Source: Rufibacter hautae
Lineage (GTDB): Bacteria > Bacteroidota > Bacteroidia > Cytophagales > Hymenobacteraceae
DNA length: 64,000 nt
Assembly (NCBI RefSeq): GCF_008271695.1
Contig: NZ_VKKY01000003.1
Coordinates: 372,001 to 436,000 of the forward strand
Direction: 5' to 3'
The position numbers were made by a program, and so were the translations under genes. Below, in pieces: positions 18,525 to 26,151 of this stretch (its first letter is position 1; every line of letters begins with the position of its first letter). The notes beneath the pieces were generated by a model. It had not been told where the DNA came from. It did no database searches and saw only the letters and a program-made list of their open reading frames with translations.

Positions 18525-19382
18525 TTAGTATTTCCGTTCCAGCGGATTGTACCCGAAGAACTCGGGGCCGCTAAGTGTCTGCAAGAGCTGCTGGCACAAG
18601 GGCTGCAGGTCCTGGCGGGTCTTGCCCATGGCCCTGAGTACATAGACGCCTTCCTTTGCCTCTGAGACAGACAGCACGTAATCTTTCTCCGTCATATTGA
18701 AATCCAGTCCCGTGCTGCCCGGCATCTTCAGTTCCTGCAAGGTTTGGGCGAGTTGGGCGAACCGGTGATTCCCGGGTGAGCCCACCAGATAGGCCGAGAA
18801 CATGGTCTGGTACGTCTCAAAATTGGCGGGTGAAGTGGCGATGTGTTCCTCCGGAGTAAAGGCGAATCGGTCCAGCAACACCAATTTCTCTCCCACGGTT
18901 ACCTTCAGTTCTGAGGAAAACGCCTCAAAAACGAACCGCTCACCCTGGTCCATCCGGCCGGAGTGAAACCAATCCACTGCCAGAAGCACCGCCGAGGGGT
19001 GAAGGTGCCAGTGCTGCGTTTGCCTGTAGCGGCTTTTCTCCTGCGGTACCACCGGGTCTGGGAACGAGACCGCGAGGCCGTTTTCGCCTACGTGCGCCTT
19101 GAAATGCTGCTCGGCATCGGCTTGGTTTGTGCTTTTGAAAATCTTGGTGTTGGCCTGGGTGCTCAGGAAAAGCCTTGATTGCGCGCCGCAAGTGATCCGC
19201 AGGTTGATTTGGTCGCCGGAGACCATGCCGCCGCCGTAGCTGGACAGCACCACATGGCAGCTGTCATACCCAGAGCCGGGGTTCAGGATTTTGAGCGGTT
19301 GCAGGTTTTTGCTGGAAACAAGTCTTGATTTGCCGTTGACCAAGGCTACCTCCACCTCGCTCCAAGCATCTGTATTCTCCAT
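18525..19382 (-). CDS. ureD: Urease accessory protein UreD
   Basis: 285 residues, all-beta scaffold protein. Conserved marks are VLSSYGGGMVSGDQINL, then QSRLFLSTQANTKIF with the STQ-x-x-x-K-I motif, and a later LLAVDWFHSGRMDQGERF. UreD binds apo-urease and, with UreF and UreG, forms the nickel-loading complex. It is on the opposite strand, tail to tail with ureG, so it has its own promoter; urease and UreD levels could therefore be uncoupled. A dispersed palindrome sits 84 bases upstream of its start. Confidence 0.9.
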   Translation of the reverse strand: MENTDAWSEVEVALVNGKSRLVSSKNLQPLKILNPGSGYDSCHVVLSSYGGGMVSGDQINLRITCGAQSRLFLSTQANTKIFKSTNQADAEQHFKAHVGENGLAVSFPDPVVPQEKSRYRQTQHWHLHPSAVLLAVDWFHSGRMDQGERFVFEAFSSELKVTVGEKLVLLDRFAFTPEEHIATSPANFETYQTMFSAYLVGSPGNHRFAQLAQTLQELKMPGSTGLDFNMTEKDYVLSVSEAKEGVYVLRAMGKTRQDLQPLCQQLLQTLSGPEFFGYNPLERKY

Positions 19383-19465
19383 TGGGTTTGTTTTCCCTTG
19401 TAAAATAGAGAAGAATCAGCAGAAAGGCACCATCACGCCGGTTTATCACAGGGTTTTGTCTTTAT

Positions 19466-19504
19466 CCGTTTTAGGGCTGTTTTCGTGAAGTAGGCCCTAA
19501 ACAG
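19466..19504. repeat. Dispersed palindrome, copy 6
   Basis: CCGTTTTAGGGCTG at 19466-19479 pairs with TAGGCCCTAAACAG at the far end, ten of twelve stem positions matched. It lies in the divergent region between ureD and the NDH-2 gene. Confidence 0.75.
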
Positions 19505-19656
19505 AATGGCTTCAGTAAAATCAACTGGTTTGATTGGGCAGGGGGCTGGGTGGCCGTTAAATAGAATATCTTCTATACAGAAAATGCAGTATAAGGCTAT
19601 GAGATAGAACGGCCGCGGGTGTGCCCGCCGCCAGTTAGAACTTCTAAGATAGATTT

Positions 19657-21003
19657 ATGCTTCATATAAAGGAACTTACCCTTAACATACCAGAAACCAC
19701 TAAACCCAGGGTGGTCATCATTGGCGGCGGATTTGGGGGAGTGAATCTTGTCAGGAAACTGCCTAGTAAAGATTTTCAGGTGGTGTTGTTTGACCGGCAG
19801 AACTACCACGGGTTTTGGCCCTTGCTGTACCAGGTAGCCACGGCAGGTTTGGAACCTGATTCTATTGCCGAGCCGCTCCGGAAAATGTTTGACGAGGATT
19901 ACGAGGACTTCCATTTCCGGCAGGTGAAAGTGACAGGGGTAAACCCGGCTACCAAAACCGTCACTACCCTGGTGGGTGATCTGCCTTACGATTTTCTGGT
20001 TATCGCCACGGGTACCAAATCCAATTACTTCGGGAACGAGCAGATCAAGAAATTCTCTTTCCCGCTGAAACAAATCCCCGACGCCCTGAACCTAAGAAGC
20101 CAGATGTTGCAGGCTTTTGAGCAGGCCAACATGATCAAAGACCCTGAGGTGCGGCAAAGCCTTTTGAACTTCGTGATTGTGGGCGGCGGCCCTACCGGGG
20201 TGGAGTTGGCCGGGGCCCTGGCCGAGATGCGGAAACACATCCTGCCTGGCGATTATCCGGGTCTTGATTTCAGCCAGATGAATATTCTCTTGGTAGAGGG
20301 ACTGGACCGCGTTTTACCGCCCATGTCGCCTAAATCAAGCCAAACCACGCGGGAGTACCTGGAGAAAGCCGGCATCATTGTGAAGCTGAACACCCTGGTG
20401 GAGTCTTATGACGGCCAAACCGTGGTTTTTAAAGGCGGAGAGACCATCAAAACCCAGACTTTGATTTGGGCAGCAGGAGTTTCCGGAGCTCAGATCCAAG
20501 GGCTTCCGCCGGAGGCCAGTGAACGTGGCCGTTACCTGGTGAATCCCTTCAACCAGGTAATCGGTTTCCCAGATATTTTTGCGATTGGAGACGTGGCCGC
20601 CATGAAGACTGAGAAATGGCCTAAAGGACATCCAGGGGTGGCGCAGCCCGCCATCCAACAAGGGCAACACTTGGCTAAGAACCTGGGCCGTATGATCAGA
20701 AAAGAGTCTTTGGTACCCTTTGAGTATTTTGACAAAGGCTCGCTGGCCATCATCGGGCGCAACCGGGCCGTGGCCGATCTGCCCAAAGACATGCACCTGA
20801 AAGGTTTCCTAGCTTGGGCGGCCTGGCTCTTCGTGCACATCTATTACCTCATTGGGTTCCGGAACAAACTGGTGGTGTTGGCCAACTGGGTGTACAAGTT
20901 CTTTACCTTTGAGAACGGCAACCGCCTAATCATTCGCCCTTTTATCCGGAAGGAGGATGTGGCAGGGCAGGAGTTTGTCCGAAGGCAAGCCGATTTAGAT
21001 TAA
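19657..21003 (+). CDS. Type II NADH dehydrogenase (NDH-2 family)
   Basis: 448 residues. First dinucleotide-binding fold VVIIGGGFGGVN (about 19-30, FAD), second FVIVGGGPTGVELAG (about 171-185, NADH), and the C-terminal FAD contact FAIGDVAAM. The segment QNYHGFWPLLYQVATAGL is diagnostic for NDH-2-like enzymes. A hydrophobic amphipathic region near the C-terminus (FLAWAAWLFVHIYYLIGF) anchors it to the membrane. It passes electrons from NADH to menaquinone without pumping protons. It stands alone, with its own terminator. Confidence 0.92.
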   Translation: MLHIKELTLNIPETTKPRVVIIGGGFGGVNLVRKLPSKDFQVVLFDRQNYHGFWPLLYQVATAGLEPDSIAEPLRKMFDEDYEDFHFRQVKVTGVNPATKTVTTLVGDLPYDFLVIATGTKSNYFGNEQIKKFSFPLKQIPDALNLRSQMLQAFEQANMIKDPEVRQSLLNFVIVGGGPTGVELAGALAEMRKHILPGDYPGLDFSQMNILLVEGLDRVLPPMSPKSSQTTREYLEKAGIIVKLNTLVESYDGQTVVFKGGETIKTQTLIWAAGVSGAQIQGLPPEASERGRYLVNPFNQVIGFPDIFAIGDVAAMKTEKWPKGHPGVAQPAIQQGQHLAKNLGRMIRKESLVPFEYFDKGSLAIIGRNRAVADLPKDMHLKGFLAWAAWLFVHIYYLIGFRNKLVVLANWVYKFFTFENGNRLIIRPFIRKEDVAGQEFVRRQADLD

Positions 21004-21047
21004 GTCCGTTCCTCGGATTTCTTATTGAGCGTGTTTCAAGCGCTATC

Positions 21048-21080
21048 AAAGAGGCCTGCTTCCTGCAGGCCTCTTTTTTT
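21048..21080 (+). terminator. Rho-independent terminator after the NDH-2 gene
   Basis: AAAGAGGCCTGC pairs with GCAGGCCTCTTT around a six-base loop, followed by T7. It lies 45 bases past the stop. Confidence 0.88.
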
Positions 21081-21159
21081 ATCTCATTTTAGCAAAATGG
21101 ACCAGATCTACTTCTCCTTGTTCTTAGACTTCTTTACCATGGAGCAGAGAAGCAGGGAG

Positions 21160-21744
21160 CATAGTCTTTAGTTACTAATGTATATCAATCAAAAACGTAC
21201 TATTTCTGTTGATGAACCCTTTAAAATTTAATTAAATATAGGTAAAAGTATGAAAGTGCCTTTTCCTGCCTCTCTGGTGCCTTTTTGTTAAACCTGATCA
21301 GTATAAACTCTATCTTTTCATCTGACTAATTAGGTTACTTCTATCCGTATTAATGTCATTTATCTAATTATATAATTACTTACTATTAGGTATTATCCAT
21401 TAATTTATAAAAATTAGTAAATAATATTTTGGTTGCTATAAATTTTGCACTATATTAGATGAAGAAAATCATATAAGAGTAGCAAGAGTAGTAAAAAAGC
21501 ACTTACATAAAAAGTGGAAGGCCGCTAACTGAAAACTTGGATATAGATTTTTTAGACTGCTTTGTTTATATTTTTTGTTAAATTATTTAAACTTGAGAGA
21601 ACGATTTGGTTTTTTCTTCTGTTCGGCAAGAGAATAAGCATAAATCAGTTGGCTCTTCTTCCTCAACAAAACGTTTGTTGGGTGCTCACAAGATCATATT
21701 TAATCTCTAAGTAATATAATTGTTAAATCAGAAACCATTTAGTT
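21160..21744. other. AT-rich intergenic stretch
   Basis: About 580 bases that are far richer in A and T than the rest of the window, with frequent TTTA and AATT tracts and no long frame. It precedes a 50-codon gene candidate at 21745. I see no tRNA, no family RNA and no convincing promoter, although TTTG at 21674-21677 followed 19 bases later by TATTTAAT is a possible weak one. It may be foreign DNA or a long leader. Confidence 0.5.
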
Positions 21745-21897
21745 ATGAAAGCAAAAGCTACCTTCTTGAGTTATATCTCTGCTGAAAAGAGAATGAGAAA
21801 AGAGCAAATCAAGTCTAAAAGCGCTAACAACAGCAAAGCCCAAGGCGAGCAAGTGCCTCAACTTGAGAAAAGAGTGACTATGTCTGCCGGTAACTGA
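21745..21897 (+). CDS. Candidate small protein of 50 residues
   Basis: ATG to TGA, reading MKAKATFLSYISAEKRM and ending VTMSAGN. It is strongly charged (many Lys, Glu, Arg), without a transmembrane segment, with a KSANNSKAQGEQ low-complexity middle. The stretch has clear coding-like composition in contrast to the AT-rich DNA before it. Length and layout (basic N-terminal leader, polar tail) would suit a ribosomally made peptide precursor, but no maturation enzyme or transporter is adjacent, so that reading is weak. I do not recognise the family. It is separated from tsf by about 245 bases and is convergent with it. Confidence 0.4.
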   Translation: MKAKATFLSYISAEKRMRKEQIKSKSANNSKAQGEQVPQLEKRVTMSAGN

Positions 21898-22084
21898 TTG
21901 GTGCCTCAAATAGAAGTGAAGTAATCTATCCTTGCAACACCCGCTCCAACACTAAGAACCATCTTTATAGCATAAAATCTATACAAAAAAAGTCAGGGTT
22001 ACCTTACCAAAAGCATGCTAAACCAGGTATGCCTGAACAGTTACACCCTTATCAGTTAATTAATTCTACTATTGAATTCAAAAG

Positions 22085-22116
22085 AAAAGCCCCGCTGAAT
22101 GAACAGCGGGGCTTTT
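22085..22116 (-). terminator. Terminator of the rplM-tsf operon
   Basis: AAAAGCCCCGCT and AGCGGGGCTTTT pair perfectly around an eight-base loop, 26 bases past the tsf stop on the minus strand. The A run at its plus-strand left gives a U tract on the minus-strand transcript. Confidence 0.88.
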
Positions 22117-22141
22117 GAATGTGGTATTAGTTCAACGCAGA

Positions 22142-22975
22142 TTACCCAATGGCAACACGCTTGAATTCAGTAACGGTCATGCCTTTGGAAGTGTTATCCA
22201 ACAATTTGGCAATGGTCAAAGATGGATCTTTCACAAACTCCTGGTTCAGCAAAGTGCTTTCTTTGTAGAATTTGTTCAGTTTACCTTGGGCAATTTTCTC
22301 CAGCATTTCTTCTGGTTTGCCTTCGGCACGAGCCTGCTCTTTTCCGATCTCAATTTCGCGCTGGATGGTATTTGCATCAACACCGTCTTTGTCTACTGCA
22401 ATTGGTTTCATGGCAGCAATCTGCATAGCCACGTCTTTTCCAACCTCAGTTACTTCGTTTCCGCCGGTGTTGGTTAAGCCTACCAATACACCCAGTTTAC
22501 CGTTAGAGTGGTTGTAAGCAACTACTCTCTCGGCGGTTACAGTCTCATAAGAAACCACGTCAATTTTCTCACCAATTTTACCCATCAGGTCAGTGATGTG
22601 GTCTTGCAGGGAGCGGCCATCGGCCTGAGGCGTAGCCAAAAGATCTTCTTTGGTGCCAGAAGTGTTAGAAACGGCAGCAGCCAACACCGTTTGGGCCAAC
22701 GTTCTGAAATCTTCTACTTTAGATACTGGCTCAGTCTCGCAGGCAAGCGCGATCACTGTTCCAACGGTACCGTCAGCGTTCACTTGCGTCAATACCGCTC
22801 CTTCAGAAGTTGCGTTATCGGCACGCTTGCTGGCAATTTTCTGACCTTGCTTGCGAAGGATATCTTTGGCTGTTTCAAAATCGCCGTTGGCTTCTGTCAA
22901 CGCTTTTTTGCAGTCCATCATACCAGCGCCAGTTTCCTGACGAAGTCTGTTTACATCTTGTGCTGTAATAGCCAT
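22142..22975 (-). CDS. tsf: Translation elongation factor Ts
   Basis: 277 residues, normal length for Bacteroidota. The N-terminal UBA-like domain has ITAQDVNRLRQETGAGMMDCKKAL with the conserved TGAGMMDCK, then the core with VALACETEPVSKVEDF, which contacts EF-Tu, and a C-terminal module ending TVTEFKRVAIG. EF-Ts releases GDP from EF-Tu. It is the last gene of rplM-rpsI-rpsB-tsf, separated from rpsB by 154 bases that include a strong hairpin. Confidence 0.97.
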   Translation of the reverse strand: MAITAQDVNRLRQETGAGMMDCKKALTEANGDFETAKDILRKQGQKIASKRADNATSEGAVLTQVNADGTVGTVIALACETEPVSKVEDFRTLAQTVLAAAVSNTSGTKEDLLATPQADGRSLQDHITDLMGKIGEKIDVVSYETVTAERVVAYNHSNGKLGVLVGLTNTGGNEVTEVGKDVAMQIAAMKPIAVDKDGVDANTIQREIEIGKEQARAEGKPEEMLEKIAQGKLNKFYKESTLLNQEFVKDPSLTIAKLLDNTSKGMTVTEFKRVAIG

Positions 22976-23054
22976 TGTTCTTTTGTTAAGAAATACGGTT
23001 AATAAGTTTCAGTAGGAGAGGGAGTTACCAGTAAGGTGGGTTCCCGTTTGGTTA

Positions 23055-23104
23055 AAAAGAAACTGAACATCAGTGGCCAGGCTTCCTAATGTTCAGTTTC
23101 TTTT
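23055..23104 (-). terminator. Hairpin between rpsB and tsf
   Basis: AAAAGAAACTGAACAT at 23055-23070 is the exact complement of ATGTTCAGTTTCTTTT at 23089-23104, a 16-base stem with an 18-base loop. On the minus strand it follows rpsB by 26 bases and ends in U4. It could be a partial terminator that sets the rpsB:tsf ratio, or an RNA processing site. Confidence 0.65.
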
Positions 23105-23129
23105 ACAATTCTATAAAGAGAGCAGAGGC

Positions 23130-23891
23130 TTATTCAGCGTCAATTTTCTCCTGGATGCCTTCGTCTTCTGAACGTTTTCTGTCAGAATCTTCTTTGTCTA
23201 CTTTACGCTCAGACAGACCTTCTTCAATGGCGCGGCCAATCAAAGAAGTGATGAGGGAGATAGACTTAGAAGCATCATCATTTGCCGGGATTGGGAAATC
23301 CACTGTCTCTGGGTTAGAGTTAGTATCCACAATCGCGAATACGGGCAAGTTCAGTTTCTGTGCTTCTTTGATGGCGATGCCTTCACGCTTCACATCTACT
23401 ACGAACAGAGCAGCTGGGAGACGTGACAGGTCAGCGATACCACCCAACACACGGTCAAGTTTCTCACGCTCACGAGACAACATCAAACGCTCACGTTTCG
23501 CCATAGCGGCATAAGCAGTGTTCTCTTTCACCATTTTGTCAATAGTTGACATTTTCTTCAAAGACTTACGAACAGTCTGGAAGTTAGTCAACATACCACC
23601 CAACCAACGGTCGGTCACATAGGGCATCTTCAGGCGTTTTGCCTCTTCAGCCACAATGTCCTGTGCTTGTTTTTTGGTGGCGACAAACAAAATCTTACGG
23701 CCAGACTTCGCGATCTGCTTAATAGCATTGGTCGCGTCGTCCAGAGAAGCAAGCGTTTTGTTCAGGTCAATGATGTGGATGCCGTTTTTCTCCATGAAAA
23801 TGTACGGAGCCATTTTAGGATCCCATTTTCTGGTAAGGTGACCAAAGTGTACACCGGCGTCCAGTAATTCTTTATATGTGGTATTAGCCAT
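23130..23891 (-). CDS. rpsB: 30S ribosomal protein S2
   Basis: 253 residues. The N-terminus YKELLDAGVHFGHLTRKWDPKMAPYIF and the segment FVATKKQAQDIV, then RWLGGMLTNFQTVRKS, are typical of S2. The tail is acidic and charged (KEDSDRKRSEDEGIQEKIDAE), an extension common in Bacteroidota. Located between rpsI (24 bases upstream) and tsf. Confidence 0.97.
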   Translation of the reverse strand: MANTTYKELLDAGVHFGHLTRKWDPKMAPYIFMEKNGIHIIDLNKTLASLDDATNAIKQIAKSGRKILFVATKKQAQDIVAEEAKRLKMPYVTDRWLGGMLTNFQTVRKSLKKMSTIDKMVKENTAYAAMAKRERLMLSREREKLDRVLGGIADLSRLPAALFVVDVKREGIAIKEAQKLNLPVFAIVDTNSNPETVDFPIPANDDASKSISLITSLIGRAIEEGLSERKVDKEDSDRKRSEDEGIQEKIDAE

Positions 23892-23915
23892 GATATTGAT
23901 ACAGCTGATGATATA

Positions 23916-24302
23916 TTAACGTTTAGAGAACTGGAAGGAGCGACGGGCTTTGCGGCGACCGAATTTCTTACGCTCCACCATACGTGGGTCACGTGTTAAG
24001 AATCCTTCTTTTTTCAGGGCTGGACGGGTCTCAGCGTTTTCTTCCACCAAAGCTTTGGTGATAGCCAAACGAAGGGCTTCTGCCTGACCGGCCACGCCAC
24101 CGCCTTTGATATTCGCCTTAATGTCGTATTTGCCAACCGCGTCAATCAGCGACAATGGCTGCTGCACGATGGTTTGCAATACTTCACTAGGGAAGTATTC
24201 CTTAATATCTCTATCGTTAATAGTGATATTCCCTTGCCCTGACGTCATGTAGATGCGCGCCACCGAGGTTTTTCTTCTACCAGATGTATTGAGAACTTCC
24301 AT
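23916..24302 (-). CDS. rpsI: 30S ribosomal protein S9
   Basis: 128 residues, full length, ending in the basic tail GRRKARRSFQFSKR whose last residues reach the P-site tRNA. The N-terminal NTSGRRKTSVARIYM and the GGGVAGQAEALRLAITKAL segment are diagnostic. It follows rplM by 14 bases, the conserved L13-S9 order. Confidence 0.98.
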   Translation of the reverse strand: MEVLNTSGRRKTSVARIYMTSGQGNITINDRDIKEYFPSEVLQTIVQQPLSLIDAVGKYDIKANIKGGGVAGQAEALRLAITKALVEENAETRPALKKEGFLTRDPRMVERKKFGRRKARRSFQFSKR

Positions 24303-24316
24303 TAAATATGTCTAGA

Positions 24317-24766
24317 TTATTTTGTAAGTTTTACTTGAACAGGCTGTTGTGCCTCATGCGGATGCTCAGTACCAGCGTACACAAACAGGTTACGGAATTG
24401 CTCACGGCCCAAACGGGTTCTTGGCAACATACCTCTAACCGCACGCTCTACCAACAGAGTAGAAGACTTAGCTTTCAACTCACGCGGAGTGAAAGTCTTC
24501 TGACCACCTGGGTACCCAGTGTGGGTAACGAAGGTTTTCTTGTCCCACTTCTTACCGGTCATGCGAACTTTGTCCGCGTTGATCACGATCACGTTATCGC
24601 CGCAGTCAGCGTTAGGCGTGAAAGAAGGTTTGGTTTTACCGCGAAGGATCATCGCGATTTGAGAGGCCACACGGCCAAGGGTTGAGTCTCCGGCGTCTAT
24701 CACTACCCAGCCTTTGTTTGCGGCCGCCTTATTAACTGATAGCGTCTTATAACTTAAATGGTCCAT
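24317..24766 (-). CDS. rplM: 50S ribosomal protein L13
   Basis: 149 residues. WVVIDAGDSTLGRVASQIA at the N-terminus, HTGYPGGQK and the AVRGMLPRTRLGRE segment identify L13. First gene of the rplM-rpsI-rpsB-tsf operon, with a good promoter about 55 bases upstream of the start. Confidence 0.98.
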   Translation of the reverse strand: MDHLSYKTLSVNKAAANKGWVVIDAGDSTLGRVASQIAMILRGKTKPSFTPNADCGDNVIVINADKVRMTGKKWDKKTFVTHTGYPGGQKTFTPRELKAKSSTLLVERAVRGMLPRTRLGREQFRNLFVYAGTEHPHEAQQPVQVKLTK

Positions 24767-24818
24767 TGTAAATGGTTAACAGGTGAAAAAATTGAATGCT
24801 TTTTCTTGAAAATGGACA

Positions 24819-24850
24819 CAAAGATACAAGCTTTCTTTTTGGCGTGCAAC
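24819..24850 (-). promoter_or_regulatory. Bacteroidota-type promoter of rplM
   Basis: Read on the minus strand: GTTG (24850-24847), 20-base spacer, TATCTTTG (24826-24819), which fits TTG / TAnnTTTG at -33 and -7. The predicted transcript start leaves a leader of about 45 bases before the rplM ATG at 24766. Confidence 0.6.
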
Positions 24851-24938
24851 CCCGCTTCCATTTATTCCCCTGAAAATCAATAGAATTAACAAGTTCCGGG
24901 CTACTTTCCCGTTCTTCCTGAAGCCTTTAGCACAAAGA

Positions 24939-24992
24939 AGCCTTGGTGTTTAGGAGCTGTTTTACAGAAAACAACTCCTAAACACCAAGGCT
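24939..24992. repeat. Dispersed palindrome, long copy 7
   Basis: The arms AGCCTTGGTGTTTAGGAG (from 24939) and CTCCTAAACACCAAGGCT (to 24992) pair without mismatch and extend inward to TGTTTT/AAAACA. It is the longest perfect stem of the family in this window, placed about 90 bases upstream of the rplM promoter. Confidence 0.85.
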
Positions 24993-25081
24993 AAAGCCCC
25001 TCAATTGCGCCTCTAACTTCCGCGCCATAGAAGAGAGTTTTAGCCACAGCGGAAAGAAGAGCAGAGCGAATTGAACACTAA

Positions 25082-25126
25082 GATCCATTTTAAGCCTCAT
25101 TTCTAAAAAACAGGCCTAAAATAGAT
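25082..25126. repeat. Dispersed palindrome, copy 8
   Basis: ATCCATTTTAAGCCTCA pairs with CAGGCCTAAAATAGAT, with two mismatches. It lies nine bases before the large inverted repeat at 25135. Confidence 0.65.
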
Positions 25127-25134
25127 GCTGCCAT

Positions 25135-25264
25135 GTAGCGGCGTTACACGTAACGCCGTGGTGCTATGCAACAGCGATATCTCCACTGTAGCAACTTACG
25201 GCTTCTTCTAATGGAAGACAGTATCTCTGCGTGGTACCACGGCGTTACAGGGTAACGCCGCTAC
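25135..25264. repeat. Second large inverted repeat with palindromic arms
   Basis: GTAGCGGCGTTACACGTAAC (first 20 bases, arm 25135-25162) is complementary to the arm at 25236-25264 apart from the two or three central bases. Each arm is itself a palindrome around GGCGTTAC / GTAACGCC. The 73-base interior shows nothing recognisable. It ends three bases before the stop of the pseudouridine synthase. The design is the same as at 515-728 with an unrelated sequence. Confidence 0.8.
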
Positions 25265-25266
25265 GG

Positions 25267-25980
25267 TTAACCGTTCTTGCGGAGCAGTTTCAGAAGGACG
25301 TCAAAATCCTTGGGGTATTCTGAGGTAACGGTGATGGTTTCCCCGTTCAGCAGCGTAAAGCCCAGTTGGTAAGAATGGAGCGCAAATCGTTTGATGACCG
25401 GTTGTTCCTCTGTGTCTTTGGCCAGGTTGAATTTGCGTTTGAGGCTGGAAAGGAACAGCGGCTCACCTCCGTAAAGTTCATCCTGCACGATGGAGGCTTT
25501 CAAAAAGGCCAGGTGAAGCCTGATCTGGTGCATGCGGCCCGTAATGGGTTTGCATTCTACCAGCGTGTGCCGCCCGAATTTCTCTAGGGTAGTGAAGTAG
25601 GTCTGGGCCGGTTTGCCTTTGAACGCCAGCTTGGCCACGCCTTTCAGGCCGGGCTGGATGGCGCGGTCTACCAGCAGGTTGTCAAACTCGTGACTGCCCC
25701 AAGCTACGGCGTGGTATACCTTGTTCACCTGGCGGTTCTCAAACTGCATGGATAGGTGGCGGTAAGCCTCGGGGTTCTTGGCGATAGCCAGGCAACCGGA
25801 GGTTTCCTTGTCCAGGCGGTGGCAGGCCTGGGCGTCTTCGTGGTACTGGCGAGCCAGGGTAAGTAAGTTAGTCGCGTTGAAAGAACGGTCTTCCAGCGTA
25901 GCCAGAAACGGAGGTTTGTTGACTACAATGAAATCGTCGTTCTCAAAAACAATAAGGTCGCGGAAAGCGGGTAACTTCAT
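25267..25980 (-). CDS. RluA-family pseudouridine synthase
   Basis: 237 residues from the ATG at 25980; the frame is open further upstream to 26130 but the alignment begins LIVFENDDFIVVNKP. The catalytic motif CHRLDKETSGCLAIAK holds the essential Asp; PITGRMHQIRLHLAFLKASIVQDELYGG is the second family block. No S4 domain precedes it, so it resembles short RluA-type or TruC-like enzymes that modify rRNA or tRNA uridines. The exact target cannot be read from sequence. It is preceded by a dispersed palindrome 31 bases upstream. Confidence 0.88.
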   Translation of the reverse strand: MKLPAFRDLIVFENDDFIVVNKPPFLATLEDRSFNATNLLTLARQYHEDAQACHRLDKETSGCLAIAKNPEAYRHLSMQFENRQVNKVYHAVAWGSHEFDNLLVDRAIQPGLKGVAKLAFKGKPAQTYFTTLEKFGRHTLVECKPITGRMHQIRLHLAFLKASIVQDELYGGEPLFLSSLKRKFNLAKDTEEQPVIKRFALHSYQLGFTLLNGETITVTSEYPKDFDVLLKLLRKNG

Positions 25981-26010
25981 AGAAACAGGTGTGTGACGGC
26001 AGACGGCTGG

Positions 26011-26050
26011 CCGTTTTTGCACTGCTTTTACGAAAACAAGCCCAAAACGG
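26011..26050. repeat. Dispersed palindrome, copy 9
   Basis: CCGTTTTTGCACTGCTTTT pairs partly with AAAACAAGCCCAAAACGG. Outer CCGTTTT/AAAACGG and inner CTTTT/AAAAC pairings remain, with mismatches between. Confidence 0.6.
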
Positions 26051-26106
26051 TGGCGACAGTCTCTGCCCGGCACAAAGGTACCACTTATTTTCTTCCCGGC
26101 AGATTC

Positions 26107-26148
26107 CCTGTTTTGGACCTGTTCTATCAAAAACGGGCTTAAAACAGG
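26107..26148. repeat. Dispersed palindrome, copy 10
   Basis: CCTGTTTTGGACCTGTT pairs with AACGGGCTTAAAACAGG, ending four bases before the stop of the histidine kinase gene. Confidence 0.7.
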
Positions 26149-26151
26149 CGG

